From Leptotrichia hofstadii (lineage in GTDB: Bacteria; Fusobacteriota; Fusobacteriia; Fusobacteriales; Leptotrichiaceae): 64,000 nucleotides of DNA. The notes beneath the pieces were generated by a model. That model ran no database searches. It saw nothing but the letters and a program-made list of their open reading frames with translations, and was not told the origin of the DNA. Made by a program: the position numbers and the translations under genes. Positions 34,563 through 43,387 of the stretch are shown in pieces (the first letter of the stretch is position 1; each line of letters opens with the position of its first letter). Location of the stretch: the NCBI RefSeq assembly GCF_007990525.1, contig NZ_AP019823.1:1364001-1428000 (forward strand), read 5' to 3'.

Positions 34563-36458
34563 TTACTGATTTTCAAATCCTCCTGTATAAAGCTGATAAT
34601 AAGTTCCTTTTTGTGCAATCAGTTCATCGTGATTTCCACGTTCGATAATTTTTCCTTGATCAAGTACCATTATCACATCGGAATTTTTGATAGTTGAAAG
34701 CCTGTGGGCAATTACAAATACTGTTCTTCCTACCATCAACTTATCCATTCCTTCCTGCACGATTTTTTCTGTTCTTGTATCAATGCTTGAAGTTGCTTCA
34801 TCCAGAATTAAGACTGGTGGATCGGCGATTGCCGCTCTTGCTATTGACAATAATTGCCGCTGTCCTTGTGAAAGGCTCGAACCGTCACCGCTTAAATAAG
34901 TGTTGTAGCCTTGTGGCAAGTGTTTTATAAAATGATCGGCATTGGCAAGTTTTGCGGCCGCATACACTTCTTCATCTGTTGCATCAAGTTTTCCATATCT
35001 GATGTTGTCGGCAACTGTTCCAGAAAATAAGTGTGTGTCCTGTAGTACAATTCCAAGAGATTCTCTTAAATCCTGTTTTTTTATTTTTTCAATGTTAATT
35101 CCATCATATCGGATTTTTCCAAAGTTAATATCGTAAAATCTGTTAATTAAGTTTGTAATTGTAGTTTTCCCAGCTCCTGTTGCACCCACAAATGCAATTT
35201 TTTCTCCTGGCTTTGCATAAAGATTGATATTGTGAAGTATTGTCTTTTCATCATTATATCCAAATGTTACATCTTCAAAAACAACATCTCCCATTAGTCT
35301 TTCATAAGAAATCGTTCCGTCAGAATGTGGATATTTCCAAGCCCATACACCTGTGTGCTTTTCAGTTTCTGTAATATTTCCATTTTCATGAATATTTGCG
35401 TTTACAAGAGTTACATAGCCCTCATCTTGTTCAGGTGTCTGATCTAGCAGGTTAAATACCCTTTGAGCTCCAGCCGATGCCAATATTACTGATGTTAATT
35501 GCTGTGCAATTTGCGAAACAGGCTGGTTTATTACTTTTATAAACTGCAAGAACGATACAAGTCCTCCAATTGTAAAGCCTGCAATATTATTAAACACAAT
35601 TATTGAACCAAGAACTGCTGTAAGCACGAAGTTTATATTTCCAAGATTTCCGACAGCGGGACCTAGAATATTTGCAAATTTCATTGCATTGTTAGCCCTG
35701 TTAAATAATGCCGTATTCAGCTTATTAAAACGTTCATCAGCCTTTTTCTCATACGAGAATACTTTTACAACTTTCAGTCCTTCTATCATTTCTTCTACAT
35801 ATCCATTTACAATACCAATATTTTTTTGCTGTGCAGTATAATTTTTTGAACTTTTTGAAGAAATAGTTTTTGTTGTGATAATCATAATTGTAATCATTAC
35901 TACTACGAAAAGTGCTAGCGGAATATTTAATATAAACATTGAAATAAGGACACTTATAATTGTAATAATTGAAGATATTACCTGTGACAAGCTTTCAACC
36001 ATCATATTTCGTAAAGCGTCAATATCGCTTGAATAAACACTCATTATATCTCCATGTGCATTTGTATCAAAATATTTTATAGGAAGCGATTCCATATGTA
36101 TAAATACATCATCTCTTAATCTTTTCAATGTTCCCTGTGCAACGTAAATCATAAATATTTCATAAATATATGTACAAATTACAGCTCCGCCATATACGAC
36201 TGCCATTTTTAAAATTAGGCTCACAAGCTCATTGATAAAGTTAGGATTATTTTTACCAATGTTAGGAATAATTATTCCATCAATCAATTCTTTTGAATAC
36301 ATTGTCCCAATAACCATTCCAAATGAACTCAAACAAATAAATACAATAACAAATAGTGTCTGTATTTTATAATGCTTAAACATGTATCCTAATAATCGGA
36401 TTAATCCTTTTATCTGATTTCGTGATTGCGAATTTTCAGCTTTTTTATTTTTATTCAT
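34563..36458 (-). CDS. ABC exporter half-transporter, catalytic-site subunit
   Basis: A 631-residue fusion of six transmembrane helices (about 25-330) and an ATPase domain (about 385-625). Walker A is GATGAGKTT, the signature is LSQGQRQ and Walker B is VLILDEATSSIDTRTE with the catalytic Glu. The ATG overlaps the stop of the upstream ABC gene by one base, so the two are coupled. They form a heterodimeric multidrug or lipid exporter of the TM287/288, LmrCD or EfrAB type; the substrate cannot be told from sequence. Confidence 0.9.
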   Translation of the reverse strand: MNKNKKAENSQSRNQIKGLIRLLGYMFKHYKIQTLFVIVFICLSSFGMVIGTMYSKELIDGIIIPNIGKNNPNFINELVSLILKMAVVYGGAVICTYIYEIFMIYVAQGTLKRLRDDVFIHMESLPIKYFDTNAHGDIMSVYSSDIDALRNMMVESLSQVISSIITIISVLISMFILNIPLALFVVVMITIMIITTKTISSKSSKNYTAQQKNIGIVNGYVEEMIEGLKVVKVFSYEKKADERFNKLNTALFNRANNAMKFANILGPAVGNLGNINFVLTAVLGSIIVFNNIAGFTIGGLVSFLQFIKVINQPVSQIAQQLTSVILASAGAQRVFNLLDQTPEQDEGYVTLVNANIHENGNITETEKHTGVWAWKYPHSDGTISYERLMGDVVFEDVTFGYNDEKTILHNINLYAKPGEKIAFVGATGAGKTTITNLINRFYDINFGKIRYDGINIEKIKKQDLRESLGIVLQDTHLFSGTVADNIRYGKLDATDEEVYAAAKLANADHFIKHLPQGYNTYLSGDGSSLSQGQRQLLSIARAAIADPPVLILDEATSSIDTRTEKIVQEGMDKLMVGRTVFVIAHRLSTIKNSDVIMVLDQGKIIERGNHDELIAQKGTYYQLYTGGFENQ

Positions 36459-38197
36459 TATTTGTTACTCCCTTCTGTCTGGGATTCATAAACTTCACGG
36501 TATACCTTGCTTGTTTTAAGCAATTCATCGTGTGTTCCTGCCGCTGTGATAATTCCATCTTCCAGAACTAATATTTTATCAGAATCTTTTATTGATGATA
36601 CTCTTTGTCCGATAATAATTTTTGTAATGTGTGGCAATTCATTTTTGAAGGCTTCTCTTATTAGTTTGTCTGTCTTTGTGTCAACTGCACTTGTAGAATC
36701 ATCTAAAATTAATATTTTGGGAGATTTCAGTAAGGCTCTAGCTATACAAAGTCTTTGTCTTTGCCCTCCAGACACATTCGCTCCGCCACGTTCAATACGA
36801 GTATCATATTTTTTAGGAAATTTCTGAATAAACTCATCAGCTTGTGCCAATTTGCAGGCATGTTCCATTTCCTCATCGGTTGCATTTTCATTTCCCCAAC
36901 GTAAATTATCCTTTATAGTTCCTGAAAACAGCACATTTTTTTGAAGAACCATCGCCACATTATCCCTAAGCGTCTTTATATCGTAATCCTTTACGTTTAC
37001 TCCACCAACTAGAAGTTCCCCATTCAGGACATCGTATAATCTTGGAATTAACTGAACAAGAGTTGATTTTGCACTTCCAGTTCCCCCGATAATTCCAATA
37101 GTTTCTCCAGACTTTATTTCCAGATTTATTTTTGTCAAATTCAGCACATCGGGATTATTACTGTAACTGAAATCCACATTTTTAAATACTATTGAACCAT
37201 CTTTTACCTCTGTTATCCTATTTTCAGGATTTTTAATGCTTGGCTCTTCATCTAGAACCATCACAATTCTATCTCCAGATGCTCTTGAAAACACAATATT
37301 TACAAGCATCATTGCAAGCATAAGAAGGCTCATAAGAATATTAGTTGTATAAGCAAAAAGGCTTGTAAGCTGCCCAGTCGTCAGCTCATTTACAACAATC
37401 ATCTTTGCTCCAAACCACGAAAGCAGTAAAATACAACCAAATACTGTTATCTGCATTACAGGAGACACAAATATTATAATTCTTTCTCCTTTTAATAACA
37501 TATTTCTCAAACTTTCAGTAGCCTTCTTAAATTTATTAGTTTCATATTTTTCACGGATATACGCCTTCACAACCCGAATACCGTTTATATTTTCCTGAAG
37601 GCTGGAATTTATGTCATCATACTTTTTAATTGCAGCTGTAAAAATTGGATGTACCTTAAAAATAACAAAGGCTAAAAAACTTCCTAAAAACAAAACTGCA
37701 ACAATAAATATCATCGACAACTTTGGACTTATCATAAACGACATAAATATTGCTACACACATCATAAGCGGAGCCCTTACAAATCCTCTGATTAACATTT
37801 GAAATGAATTCTGAATGTTATTAACATCTGTCGTAAATCTTGTAATCAGTCCAGCTGTAGAAAATTTATCAATATTAGTGAATGAAAAGGACTGTATCTT
37901 AGAAAATAAATCCTTTCTCAAGTTTTTAGCAAATCCAGCCGAAGCATAAGAAGCGTATTTACTGGCCTGTATACCACATAACAACGACAACATAGCCACT
38001 CCAAATGTTGCAAGTCCCATTATAACAATAAACTTCATATCTCCCTTGCCATCATTTCCATTCAGTCCGCTGTCAATAATTACAGCCATAAGTGTTGGAA
38101 TAAGCATTTCAAAAATAACTTCTATTCCAATAAATATTGGCGAAATTAACGCACTTTTTTTATACTCCCCAAGACGGGAAAATAGTTTTTTTAACAT
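36458..38197 (-). CDS. ABC exporter half-transporter, degenerate-site subunit
   Basis: About 579 residues with an N-terminal six-helix membrane domain and a C-terminal ATPase. Walker A is GGTGSAKST, the signature is VSGGQRQRL and Walker B is ILILDDSTSAVDTKTD. The position after the Walker B Asp is Asp, not Glu, which is the hallmark of the noncanonical site in heterodimeric exporters. I prefer the ATG at 38197; an in-frame GTG at 38209 overlaps the GAGAGG site. It is transcribed first, followed by its canonical partner. Confidence 0.9.
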   Translation of the reverse strand: MLKKLFSRLGEYKKSALISPIFIGIEVIFEMLIPTLMAVIIDSGLNGNDGKGDMKFIVIMGLATFGVAMLSLLCGIQASKYASYASAGFAKNLRKDLFSKIQSFSFTNIDKFSTAGLITRFTTDVNNIQNSFQMLIRGFVRAPLMMCVAIFMSFMISPKLSMIFIVAVLFLGSFLAFVIFKVHPIFTAAIKKYDDINSSLQENINGIRVVKAYIREKYETNKFKKATESLRNMLLKGERIIIFVSPVMQITVFGCILLLSWFGAKMIVVNELTTGQLTSLFAYTTNILMSLLMLAMMLVNIVFSRASGDRIVMVLDEEPSIKNPENRITEVKDGSIVFKNVDFSYSNNPDVLNLTKINLEIKSGETIGIIGGTGSAKSTLVQLIPRLYDVLNGELLVGGVNVKDYDIKTLRDNVAMVLQKNVLFSGTIKDNLRWGNENATDEEMEHACKLAQADEFIQKFPKKYDTRIERGGANVSGGQRQRLCIARALLKSPKILILDDSTSAVDTKTDKLIREAFKNELPHITKIIIGQRVSSIKDSDKILVLEDGIITAAGTHDELLKTSKVYREVYESQTEGSNK

Positions 38198-38235
38198 ATA
38201 AATAAACACCTCTCTTTTCTTAATTATAAAAATTT

Positions 38236-38297
38236 AAAAGCACGAAACTTATTGAAGAAATAAAAACTCATTTTCATTAATAAATTTCAGTGCTTTT
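38236..38297 (-). terminator. Hairpin between the esterase and ABC genes
   Basis: AAAAGCAC at 38236-38243 pairs with GTGCTTTT at 38290-38297 with further pairing inside (AAA..TTATT against AATAA..TTT). It lies just past the esterase stop and would end the ATP-grasp/esterase transcript. Confidence 0.6.
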
Positions 38298-38325
38298 TAT
38301 TTGTTAGTATAATTAAATAAATTAC

Positions 38326-39063
38326 CTAGATATCTAAATGTTCCATAAAATATCTTATTTGCAATCTCCACCAGTCCCAGTCATGAGCTACATCGTAACC
38401 CCAGAAATCATTCCATGCTGGAACTTCTTTTTCATAAAGAATATCTGCAAGTTCTCTGTTACTCGGAAGAAGTTCTCCTTCCCAAGCTCCTTGTCCAATG
38501 CACACTATGATATTTTTCTGTCTGTAAATATCCAGATAAGGATGATTCCATGGCATATTTCTTAAAAAATCAACAACAGAATTGTTATAGACAAGATCAT
38601 CTTTGTAATCTCCAAAAAACATTGCCGCATCAAACATTCCACTTAAGGAAATCAAGGTGTCAAATAAGTCGGGCCTTCTAAAAAATACTATTCCCGCATG
38701 AGCTCCTCCCATGCTGCATCCTGTAACAATAATATCATTTCTCCAAGAAATATCCTGTATTCTTGGTACAAATTCATTTGTAATATAATTAAAATATTTC
38801 TCCTGCATTTCTATTCTATGTCTTGGGTCTCCGTAAATGTCTGACCAGCTCTCAGCGTCAACACTTCCGACACAAAATAATTGCAGTCTCCCTTGCTCGA
38901 TGTAATCTGACAGCACATTTACCATTCCAAATTCTTCATACTGGTTGCAAGTTCCATCTTGTGAAGGAAAAACTAAAACAGGCTTTCCTGAATGTCCATA
39001 TCTTATGAATTCCATTTCTCTTCCTAAATTATGGCTGTACTCTTTTTTGTATTCTATTTGCAT
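38326..39063 (-). CDS. Alpha/beta-hydrolase esterase
   Basis: A 245-residue protein of the esterase family related to carbohydrate and acyl esterases. The nucleophile elbow is TGCSMGGAHAG (Ser), and the C-terminal GYDVAHDWDWW supplies the catalytic His. FPSQDGTCNQYEEFGM near the N-terminus forms the oxyanion region. There is no signal peptide, so it is cytoplasmic. AAGGAGA precedes the ATG. It follows the ATP-grasp gene after 27 bases on the same strand, suggesting joint action on an ester or peptide metabolite. Confidence 0.85.
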   Translation of the reverse strand: MQIEYKKEYSHNLGREMEFIRYGHSGKPVLVFPSQDGTCNQYEEFGMVNVLSDYIEQGRLQLFCVGSVDAESWSDIYGDPRHRIEMQEKYFNYITNEFVPRIQDISWRNDIIVTGCSMGGAHAGIVFFRRPDLFDTLISLSGMFDAAMFFGDYKDDLVYNNSVVDFLRNMPWNHPYLDIYRQKNIIVCIGQGAWEGELLPSNRELADILYEKEVPAWNDFWGYDVAHDWDWWRLQIRYFMEHLDI

Positions 39064-39090
39064 TCTTTCTCCTTGTAATTTTATTTATTT

Positions 39091-40296
39091 TTATTCTTCA
39101 ACTTTCTGATGTACAAAGCTTATAAATTCTTCCATTTCTTCCTTTGTAGAAAATTTTGCAGTGTACATATAATTTCCCATAGCTCCTGCAAAAATATCCG
39201 GCATTCTTTCATCCATTACAATTGCATTTCCATATTTCTGTTTAACTTCATCATGAGAATGTACATAATTTTTGTTATCACGACGGCTTGCATAAACACA
39301 ATAGTTTTTTTCTATATCTTCATTTAATTGAGCCTTTTCAATTCTATCAAAAGCAATCATATCTGCCCAGATTTGATAAACATCAGTATTATTGGCGTAA
39401 TTATACATATCAGGAGTATATCCGCCTGCAGGACGCATGTTTGATTCCAATCCTACATAATCCCCTTTTTTACCCAAACCTTTTTTATTTTTATTTAGTC
39501 TGAAAAATTCAAGATGTATAAATCTGCTTTTTACTCCAAAGCCCTTTACAGCACGTCTCCCTGCATCCAATAATTTTTCAGGCATTTCTTTTTCTACATA
39601 ATAAAATACATCAAGCCCTTTATTTACAATATCCATAACAGCAGGTTCAACTATCCCTGTTTCAAAAACAGGATTCCCATTGGAATCAATAATCGCATCG
39701 TAAGAAACCAAATCTCCATCAACGTATTCTTCCATAATATATTTTACATTTTGATTACAAGTTTCAAAAAATTTTTTCAATTCTTTTTCATTCTTAATTT
39801 TATGAGTATCGCTTGCTCCAACCCCATTATCAGGCTTAGCAACTACTGGATATCCAACTTTATCAATAAATTTTTTCGCTTTTGCAAGTGTTGTTACTAA
39901 TGAAAAATCAGCAAACGGTATTTCAGCTTTTTTATATGCTTTTTTCATTTTTGATTTTTCTTTTATATTTGCTATTTTATCAGCTTTTATACCAGTTGTT
40001 ATATTAAAATCTGAACGAAGTTTGGCATCTTGCACAAGCCAATGTTCATTATTTGACTCAAGCCAGTCAATTTTTCCGTATTTATGTGTAAAAAAAGCTA
40101 CTGCCTTCAAAACTTCATCATAATTTTCAAGATTAGAAACTTTATAATATTCTGTCAAGCTATCCTTCAATTTTTGATCCAATTGATCGTATTCCATATC
40201 TGCAATTCCTAATACATTTACTCCATTTTGCTTTAATCTATCACAAAATTCACAGTTGGTTTTTGGAAATTGTGGTGAAATGTAAACAAAATTCAT
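39091..40296 (-). CDS. ATP-grasp family ligase
   Basis: A 401-residue protein with an N-terminal preATP-grasp domain (FVYISPQFPKTNCEFCDRLK) and an ATP-grasp fold. The lysine strand is YPVVAKPDNGVGASDTHKI, YIMEEYVDGDLVSYDAII forms the adenine-binding hinge, and FIHLEFFRLN with LESNMRPAGGYTPDMYN gives the metal ligands. It should join a carboxylate to an amine or similar nucleophile via an acyl phosphate; the substrate is unknown. AAGGAGATG precedes the ATG. It is the first gene of a two-gene unit with the esterase. Confidence 0.85.
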   Translation of the reverse strand: MNFVYISPQFPKTNCEFCDRLKQNGVNVLGIADMEYDQLDQKLKDSLTEYYKVSNLENYDEVLKAVAFFTHKYGKIDWLESNNEHWLVQDAKLRSDFNITTGIKADKIANIKEKSKMKKAYKKAEIPFADFSLVTTLAKAKKFIDKVGYPVVAKPDNGVGASDTHKIKNEKELKKFFETCNQNVKYIMEEYVDGDLVSYDAIIDSNGNPVFETGIVEPAVMDIVNKGLDVFYYVEKEMPEKLLDAGRRAVKGFGVKSRFIHLEFFRLNKNKKGLGKKGDYVGLESNMRPAGGYTPDMYNYANNTDVYQIWADMIAFDRIEKAQLNEDIEKNYCVYASRRDNKNYVHSHDEVKQKYGNAIVMDERMPDIFAGAMGNYMYTAKFSTKEEMEEFISFVHQKVEE

Positions 40297-40477
40297 AATA
40301 TCTCATCTCCTTCTATGGTTAAAGTATTTTATTATCACTATTTCTGTAATTTATTTTTTTAGTAATTATATATCATTATAGCATAATTTTTTGAAAAATG
40401 TAAATACCATTATTTCATACTGTCTTATCATTTTTAATTTTTTATTAAAAATTAATGCTATTTTTTTATTTTGGATT

Positions 40478-40505
40478 TTGAAAAATAATAAATTTATGTT
40501 ATAAT
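40478..40505 (+). promoter_or_regulatory. Promoter for the DUF5362-like gene
   Basis: TTGAAA at 40478-40483 and TATAAT at 40500-40505 with a 16-base spacer, about 40 bases before the start. Confidence 0.6.
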
Positions 40506-40543
40506 AATTTAAATAAAATTAAGATATGAAAATGGAGGTCATT

Positions 40544-41077
40544 ATGGATTCTGAAAACAATTTTTTAGATAGGCAAAATAAGAACAGAAATGGAGAAAGC
40601 GGGAATTATTTCAATAATATCGCAGAATTAAACAAAATCAGGGAAGAAGTGGCTGGAAGTTTTGGGCAGGAAAATCAGAATTTCAGAAATTCTAAAAACA
40701 TCCAAAGTAATGAAAAAAATGGTTCAATTAAGCTAACTTTAGATGAAATGACCATCAAGAATATAAAGACAATTGTCTCTATAACAAAATTCCTTTCCGT
40801 TGTAGGTGTTTTCATCGGGATACTGCAGCTATTTGTATTTCTTATTGGGATTTTTACTATTTTTATTTCTTTAAAATTTCTTAATTTTGCTTCAGATCTA
40901 GACGATGCTGTTCAAATGGAAGATGAAAATAAATTAAAAACTTCTTTTAAAGAGCTTGCAGGAGGATTGAAATTTTATATAATCTCATTAATTACTATAT
41001 TTATTTTCGCATTTTTCATTGTTGCTATATCTGCAAGCCTGTATCACTTTTCGGAATATTACTATGATTCGTATTAA
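40544..41077 (+). CDS. DUF5362-like small membrane protein
   Basis: About 177 residues. A hydrophilic N-terminal half rich in Asn, Gln and Ser is followed by a membrane region with helices around FLSVVGVFIGILQLFVFLIGIFTIFISL and FYIISLITIFIFAFFIVAI. The layout ITKFLSVVGVFIG..LKFLNFASDLDDA fits DUF5362. The ATG at 40544 sits five bases after GGAGG; the ATG at 40526 is upstream of that site. Function unknown. It has its own promoter and terminator. Confidence 0.65.
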   Translation: MDSENNFLDRQNKNRNGESGNYFNNIAELNKIREEVAGSFGQENQNFRNSKNIQSNEKNGSIKLTLDEMTIKNIKTIVSITKFLSVVGVFIGILQLFVFLIGIFTIFISLKFLNFASDLDDAVQMEDENKLKTSFKELAGGLKFYIISLITIFIFAFFIVAISASLYHFSEYYYDSY

Positions 41078-41088
41078 AATTAAAAAAC

Positions 41089-41108
41089 AGGGAGATTTTT
41101 TTCTCCCT
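41089..41108. terminator. Bidirectional terminator
   Basis: AGGGAG at 41089-41094 pairs with CTCCCT at 41103-41108, with a T-rich loop and flanking A and T runs, between two convergent genes. Confidence 0.7.
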
Positions 41109-41129
41109 TATTTTCCAATTAGTGCAGTA

Positions 41130-42035
41130 TTAAGCACTTGATATTACTACTGTCTTAATTTTCTGTGTTTTATCATAATTCTGTTTCATTATGACTCCCC
41201 ATATCAGATTTACATTCTTATTATTTACAATGCCCGAAATTTTTTCTGTTATCTGTCCAATATCTGATAAAGATACATCATGTCCCGCAGTAAAGTTTAT
41301 AAGAACCTTTCTTGCGTTTTCCAATTTCCCCTCAAAAAGATTATTTTCCATCAGTTGTTCCATTATCTTATCAACTGCATTATCTCCCTTGCCTTCTCCA
41401 ATCCTAATAATAGTATCTTTTGAATTCTGCAGAACAGCCTTTATATCCAATAAATCAATATTCATAAACCCAACTTCCGTAAGAATATTTGCAATACTTT
41501 CAATACCTTCCTTTATAATTTCGTTGACTTTAGCATAAGCTTCTTCAAGCGGTTTTTTTCTATCTATGTGATTATATAATTTTTCGTTAGGAATTACAAT
41601 CAAGCTATCTGTAATTTGCTCAATTTTCTTCATTCCCGCATTTGCAATTTTCAAAGTTTCAAATCCTTCCAGATAAAATGGACGAGCAACAATACTAATA
41701 GTAAAAATACCCAATTTTTTTGCAACTTCAAGAATAATAGGCATTATTCCACTTCCAGTAGCTCCACCAACTCCCGCAACTAAAAATAAAATATCAGTCC
41801 CCTTTAATAGTTCCCGAAATTGATTTTCACACTGGAATGCCACTCTTTCAGCCTGTTCTCTAGTACATTCCTTAACTCCAGTATCCAAAAAAATCTTTTT
41901 CTCCGCTCTACTAAAATTAGAATTCCTGCTATCCGTATCAATCGTTATATACTCAATCTTCCGCACATTTGAAGCTATCATAAAATTAACAAAATTTATC
42001 CCCATCCCGCCAATTCCAATAACTTTTATACTCAT
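41130..42035 (-). CDS. Divergent, short FtsZ/tubulin-family protein
   Basis: A 301-residue FtsZ-like GTPase, shorter than ordinary FtsZ (about 350-400). IKVIGIGGMGINFVNFMI and YITIDTD match the FtsZ N-terminus. The tubulin signature is GVGGATGSG (residues 88-96) rather than GGGTGTG. DSLIVIPNEKL follows. The T7 synergy loop NIDLLDIKAV keeps both catalytic acidic residues (Asp194, Asp197), so GTP hydrolysis in a polymer is feasible. The C-terminus stops after the globular core, lacking the linker and FtsA-binding peptide. The ATG at 42035 has an AAGGA site. It is probably a paralog of the main division FtsZ. Confidence 0.85.
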   Translation of the reverse strand: MSIKVIGIGGMGINFVNFMIASNVRKIEYITIDTDSRNSNFSRAEKKIFLDTGVKECTREQAERVAFQCENQFRELLKGTDILFLVAGVGGATGSGIMPIILEVAKKLGIFTISIVARPFYLEGFETLKIANAGMKKIEQITDSLIVIPNEKLYNHIDRKKPLEEAYAKVNEIIKEGIESIANILTEVGFMNIDLLDIKAVLQNSKDTIIRIGEGKGDNAVDKIMEQLMENNLFEGKLENARKVLINFTAGHDVSLSDIGQITEKISGIVNNKNVNLIWGVIMKQNYDKTQKIKTVVISSA

Positions 42036-42233
42036 TTTATCCTTCATACCAATCCCACTATTGCAAATACAAATTATTGCAAATCTCCCTTCTATTGAAA
42101 ATATTTAATTTTGAAATTAACTTTTTGTTTATAGGTATATTTTAGCAGATTTAAACACTATTTGTCTATTATTTTTAAGAAAATATTTGAATTTTGATTA
42201 TTTTGCCTAATTATTTAATATTAAAATTCATAA

Positions 42234-42266
42234 ATAAAAAAGGTATCTTAGAATTTTAAAATACCT
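42234..42266 (-). terminator. Terminator after yidD
   Basis: AGGTAT at 42241-42246 pairs with ATACCT at 42261-42266, with an A run (T run on the minus strand) just to the left. Confidence 0.65.
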
Positions 42267-42285
42267 ATACAATTATTAATAAATT

Positions 42286-42495
42286 TTATTTTAATGGGTC
42301 ATTTCCACCCTTACTAAATGGATGACATCGTAATATTCTCTTAAATCCGAGAAAACTACCCTTAAAAAATCCATACTTTTCTATTGCTTGTCTAGTGTAT
42401 TCTGAACAAGTTGGTGTAAATACACACATCTTAGGCAAGTATTTTCGTGAGATTTTTTGGTATATCTTAATTAAAAAAATTGAAAACTTTTTCAT
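42286..42495 (-). CDS. yidD: Membrane protein insertion efficiency factor YidD
   Basis: A 69-residue protein with an amphipathic basic N-terminus and the family signature CVFTPTCSEYTRQAIEKYGF, then LGFKRILRCHPFSKGGNDP. YidD assists the YidC insertase at the inner membrane. It is usually encoded between rnpA and yidC; here it stands next to unrelated membrane genes, 25 bases after the YARHG gene on the same strand. Confidence 0.92.
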   Translation of the reverse strand: MKKFSIFLIKIYQKISRKYLPKMCVFTPTCSEYTRQAIEKYGFFKGSFLGFKRILRCHPFSKGGNDPLK

Positions 42496-42520
42496 ATTAT
42501 GATTCCTTTATAAACTTTCT

Positions 42521-43054
42521 TTAATTTTCTTCATATTTTTGAACTGCTTTCAAAAATCTTTTTTCTTTTATATTTAATGAAATATCATTCTGATTATCTA
42601 TATATGGGTTGTACCAAGATTTTTGCTCAAAATACTCCTTTAACCCAGCTTTTTGAATCCTAAATCCTTTTTCTGCAAAAACCATATTTCTAAGTATTCT
42701 TAAATCTGCTTTTGTATAATTTGATAATGAAGAATCATCTCCGCTGTTTACTTCATTTATTAATTTATGTAAATCCTCTAAGTCTAAAGAATTATTATAA
42801 CTATTATTTCCATTACTTTGACTAACAGTTTGAGAATTGTCATTTGTATTTTCCTTTACAAATTTAGCAACTCCTTTGATTCCCATATAGATACATGTTA
42901 TAACGATAATAATGAATACAACACATCCTGTTATACACTTAGGATTGGTTATAATTCCAAAAATTAATCCTATTCCCAAAAATATTGCTAATATAATAAC
43001 CACAACAATCAAAAATTCCCAAATAGTGGTGCCTGCTACTGTAAAAAAAGCCAT
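42521..43054 (-). CDS. Membrane protein with C-terminal YARHG-like domain
   Basis: A 177-residue protein. Two hydrophobic helices occupy residues 10-62 (FLIVVVIILAIFLGIGLIF and GCVVFIIIVITCIYMGI), followed by an Asn/Ser-rich linker. The C-terminal domain LRILRNMVFAEKGFRIQKA and GLKEYFEQKSWYNPYI matches the YARHG pattern, an extracytoplasmic module thought to bind cell-wall material. AAAGGAA precedes the ATG. A promoter lies at 43127-43155. It is probably cotranscribed with yidD. Confidence 0.75.
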   Translation of the reverse strand: MAFFTVAGTTIWEFLIVVVIILAIFLGIGLIFGIITNPKCITGCVVFIIIVITCIYMGIKGVAKFVKENTNDNSQTVSQSNGNNSYNNSLDLEDLHKLINEVNSGDDSSLSNYTKADLRILRNMVFAEKGFRIQKAGLKEYFEQKSWYNPYIDNQNDISLNIKEKRFLKAVQKYEEN

Positions 43055-43126
43055 AATTAATTTCCTTTCAATTTTTAATAATTAATTGTAAGATTATAAA
43101 AATTTATTTCTAAGTTTTTCTTAAAA

Positions 43127-43155
43127 ATTATACCACATTATCAAATTTTTTCCAA
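43127..43155 (-). promoter_or_regulatory. Promoter for the YARHG-yidD unit
   Basis: On the minus strand TTGGAA (43155-43150) and TATAAT (43132-43127), 17-base spacer with TG before the -10. Confidence 0.6.
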
Positions 43156-43214
43156 ACTTTTTTAAAGGTCATTTATTATTTTTATTAATTTAAAATGAAA
43201 TCTAAATAATAAAA

Positions 43215-43242
43215 AATCACAGTTAACTTAAGAACTGTGATT
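43215..43242 (-). terminator. Terminator downstream of the 318-residue membrane protein gene
   Basis: AATCACAGTT at 43215-43224 pairs perfectly with AACTGTGATT at 43233-43242; on the minus strand a TTTTTTATTATTT run follows. The rest of the 43055-43387 gap is AT-rich and gene-free. Confidence 0.75.
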
Positions 43243-43387
43243 CTATTCTGATTCTAATACTAACCCCCGTTTAAATAACGAATTTATTATAAATTTTTAT
43301 AAAACTTAATATTTTCAAATGATTAAAACATAATTTTGACTTTTTACTACAAAAGTGCAACCAAAATTTTTAATATTGCATTTTATT

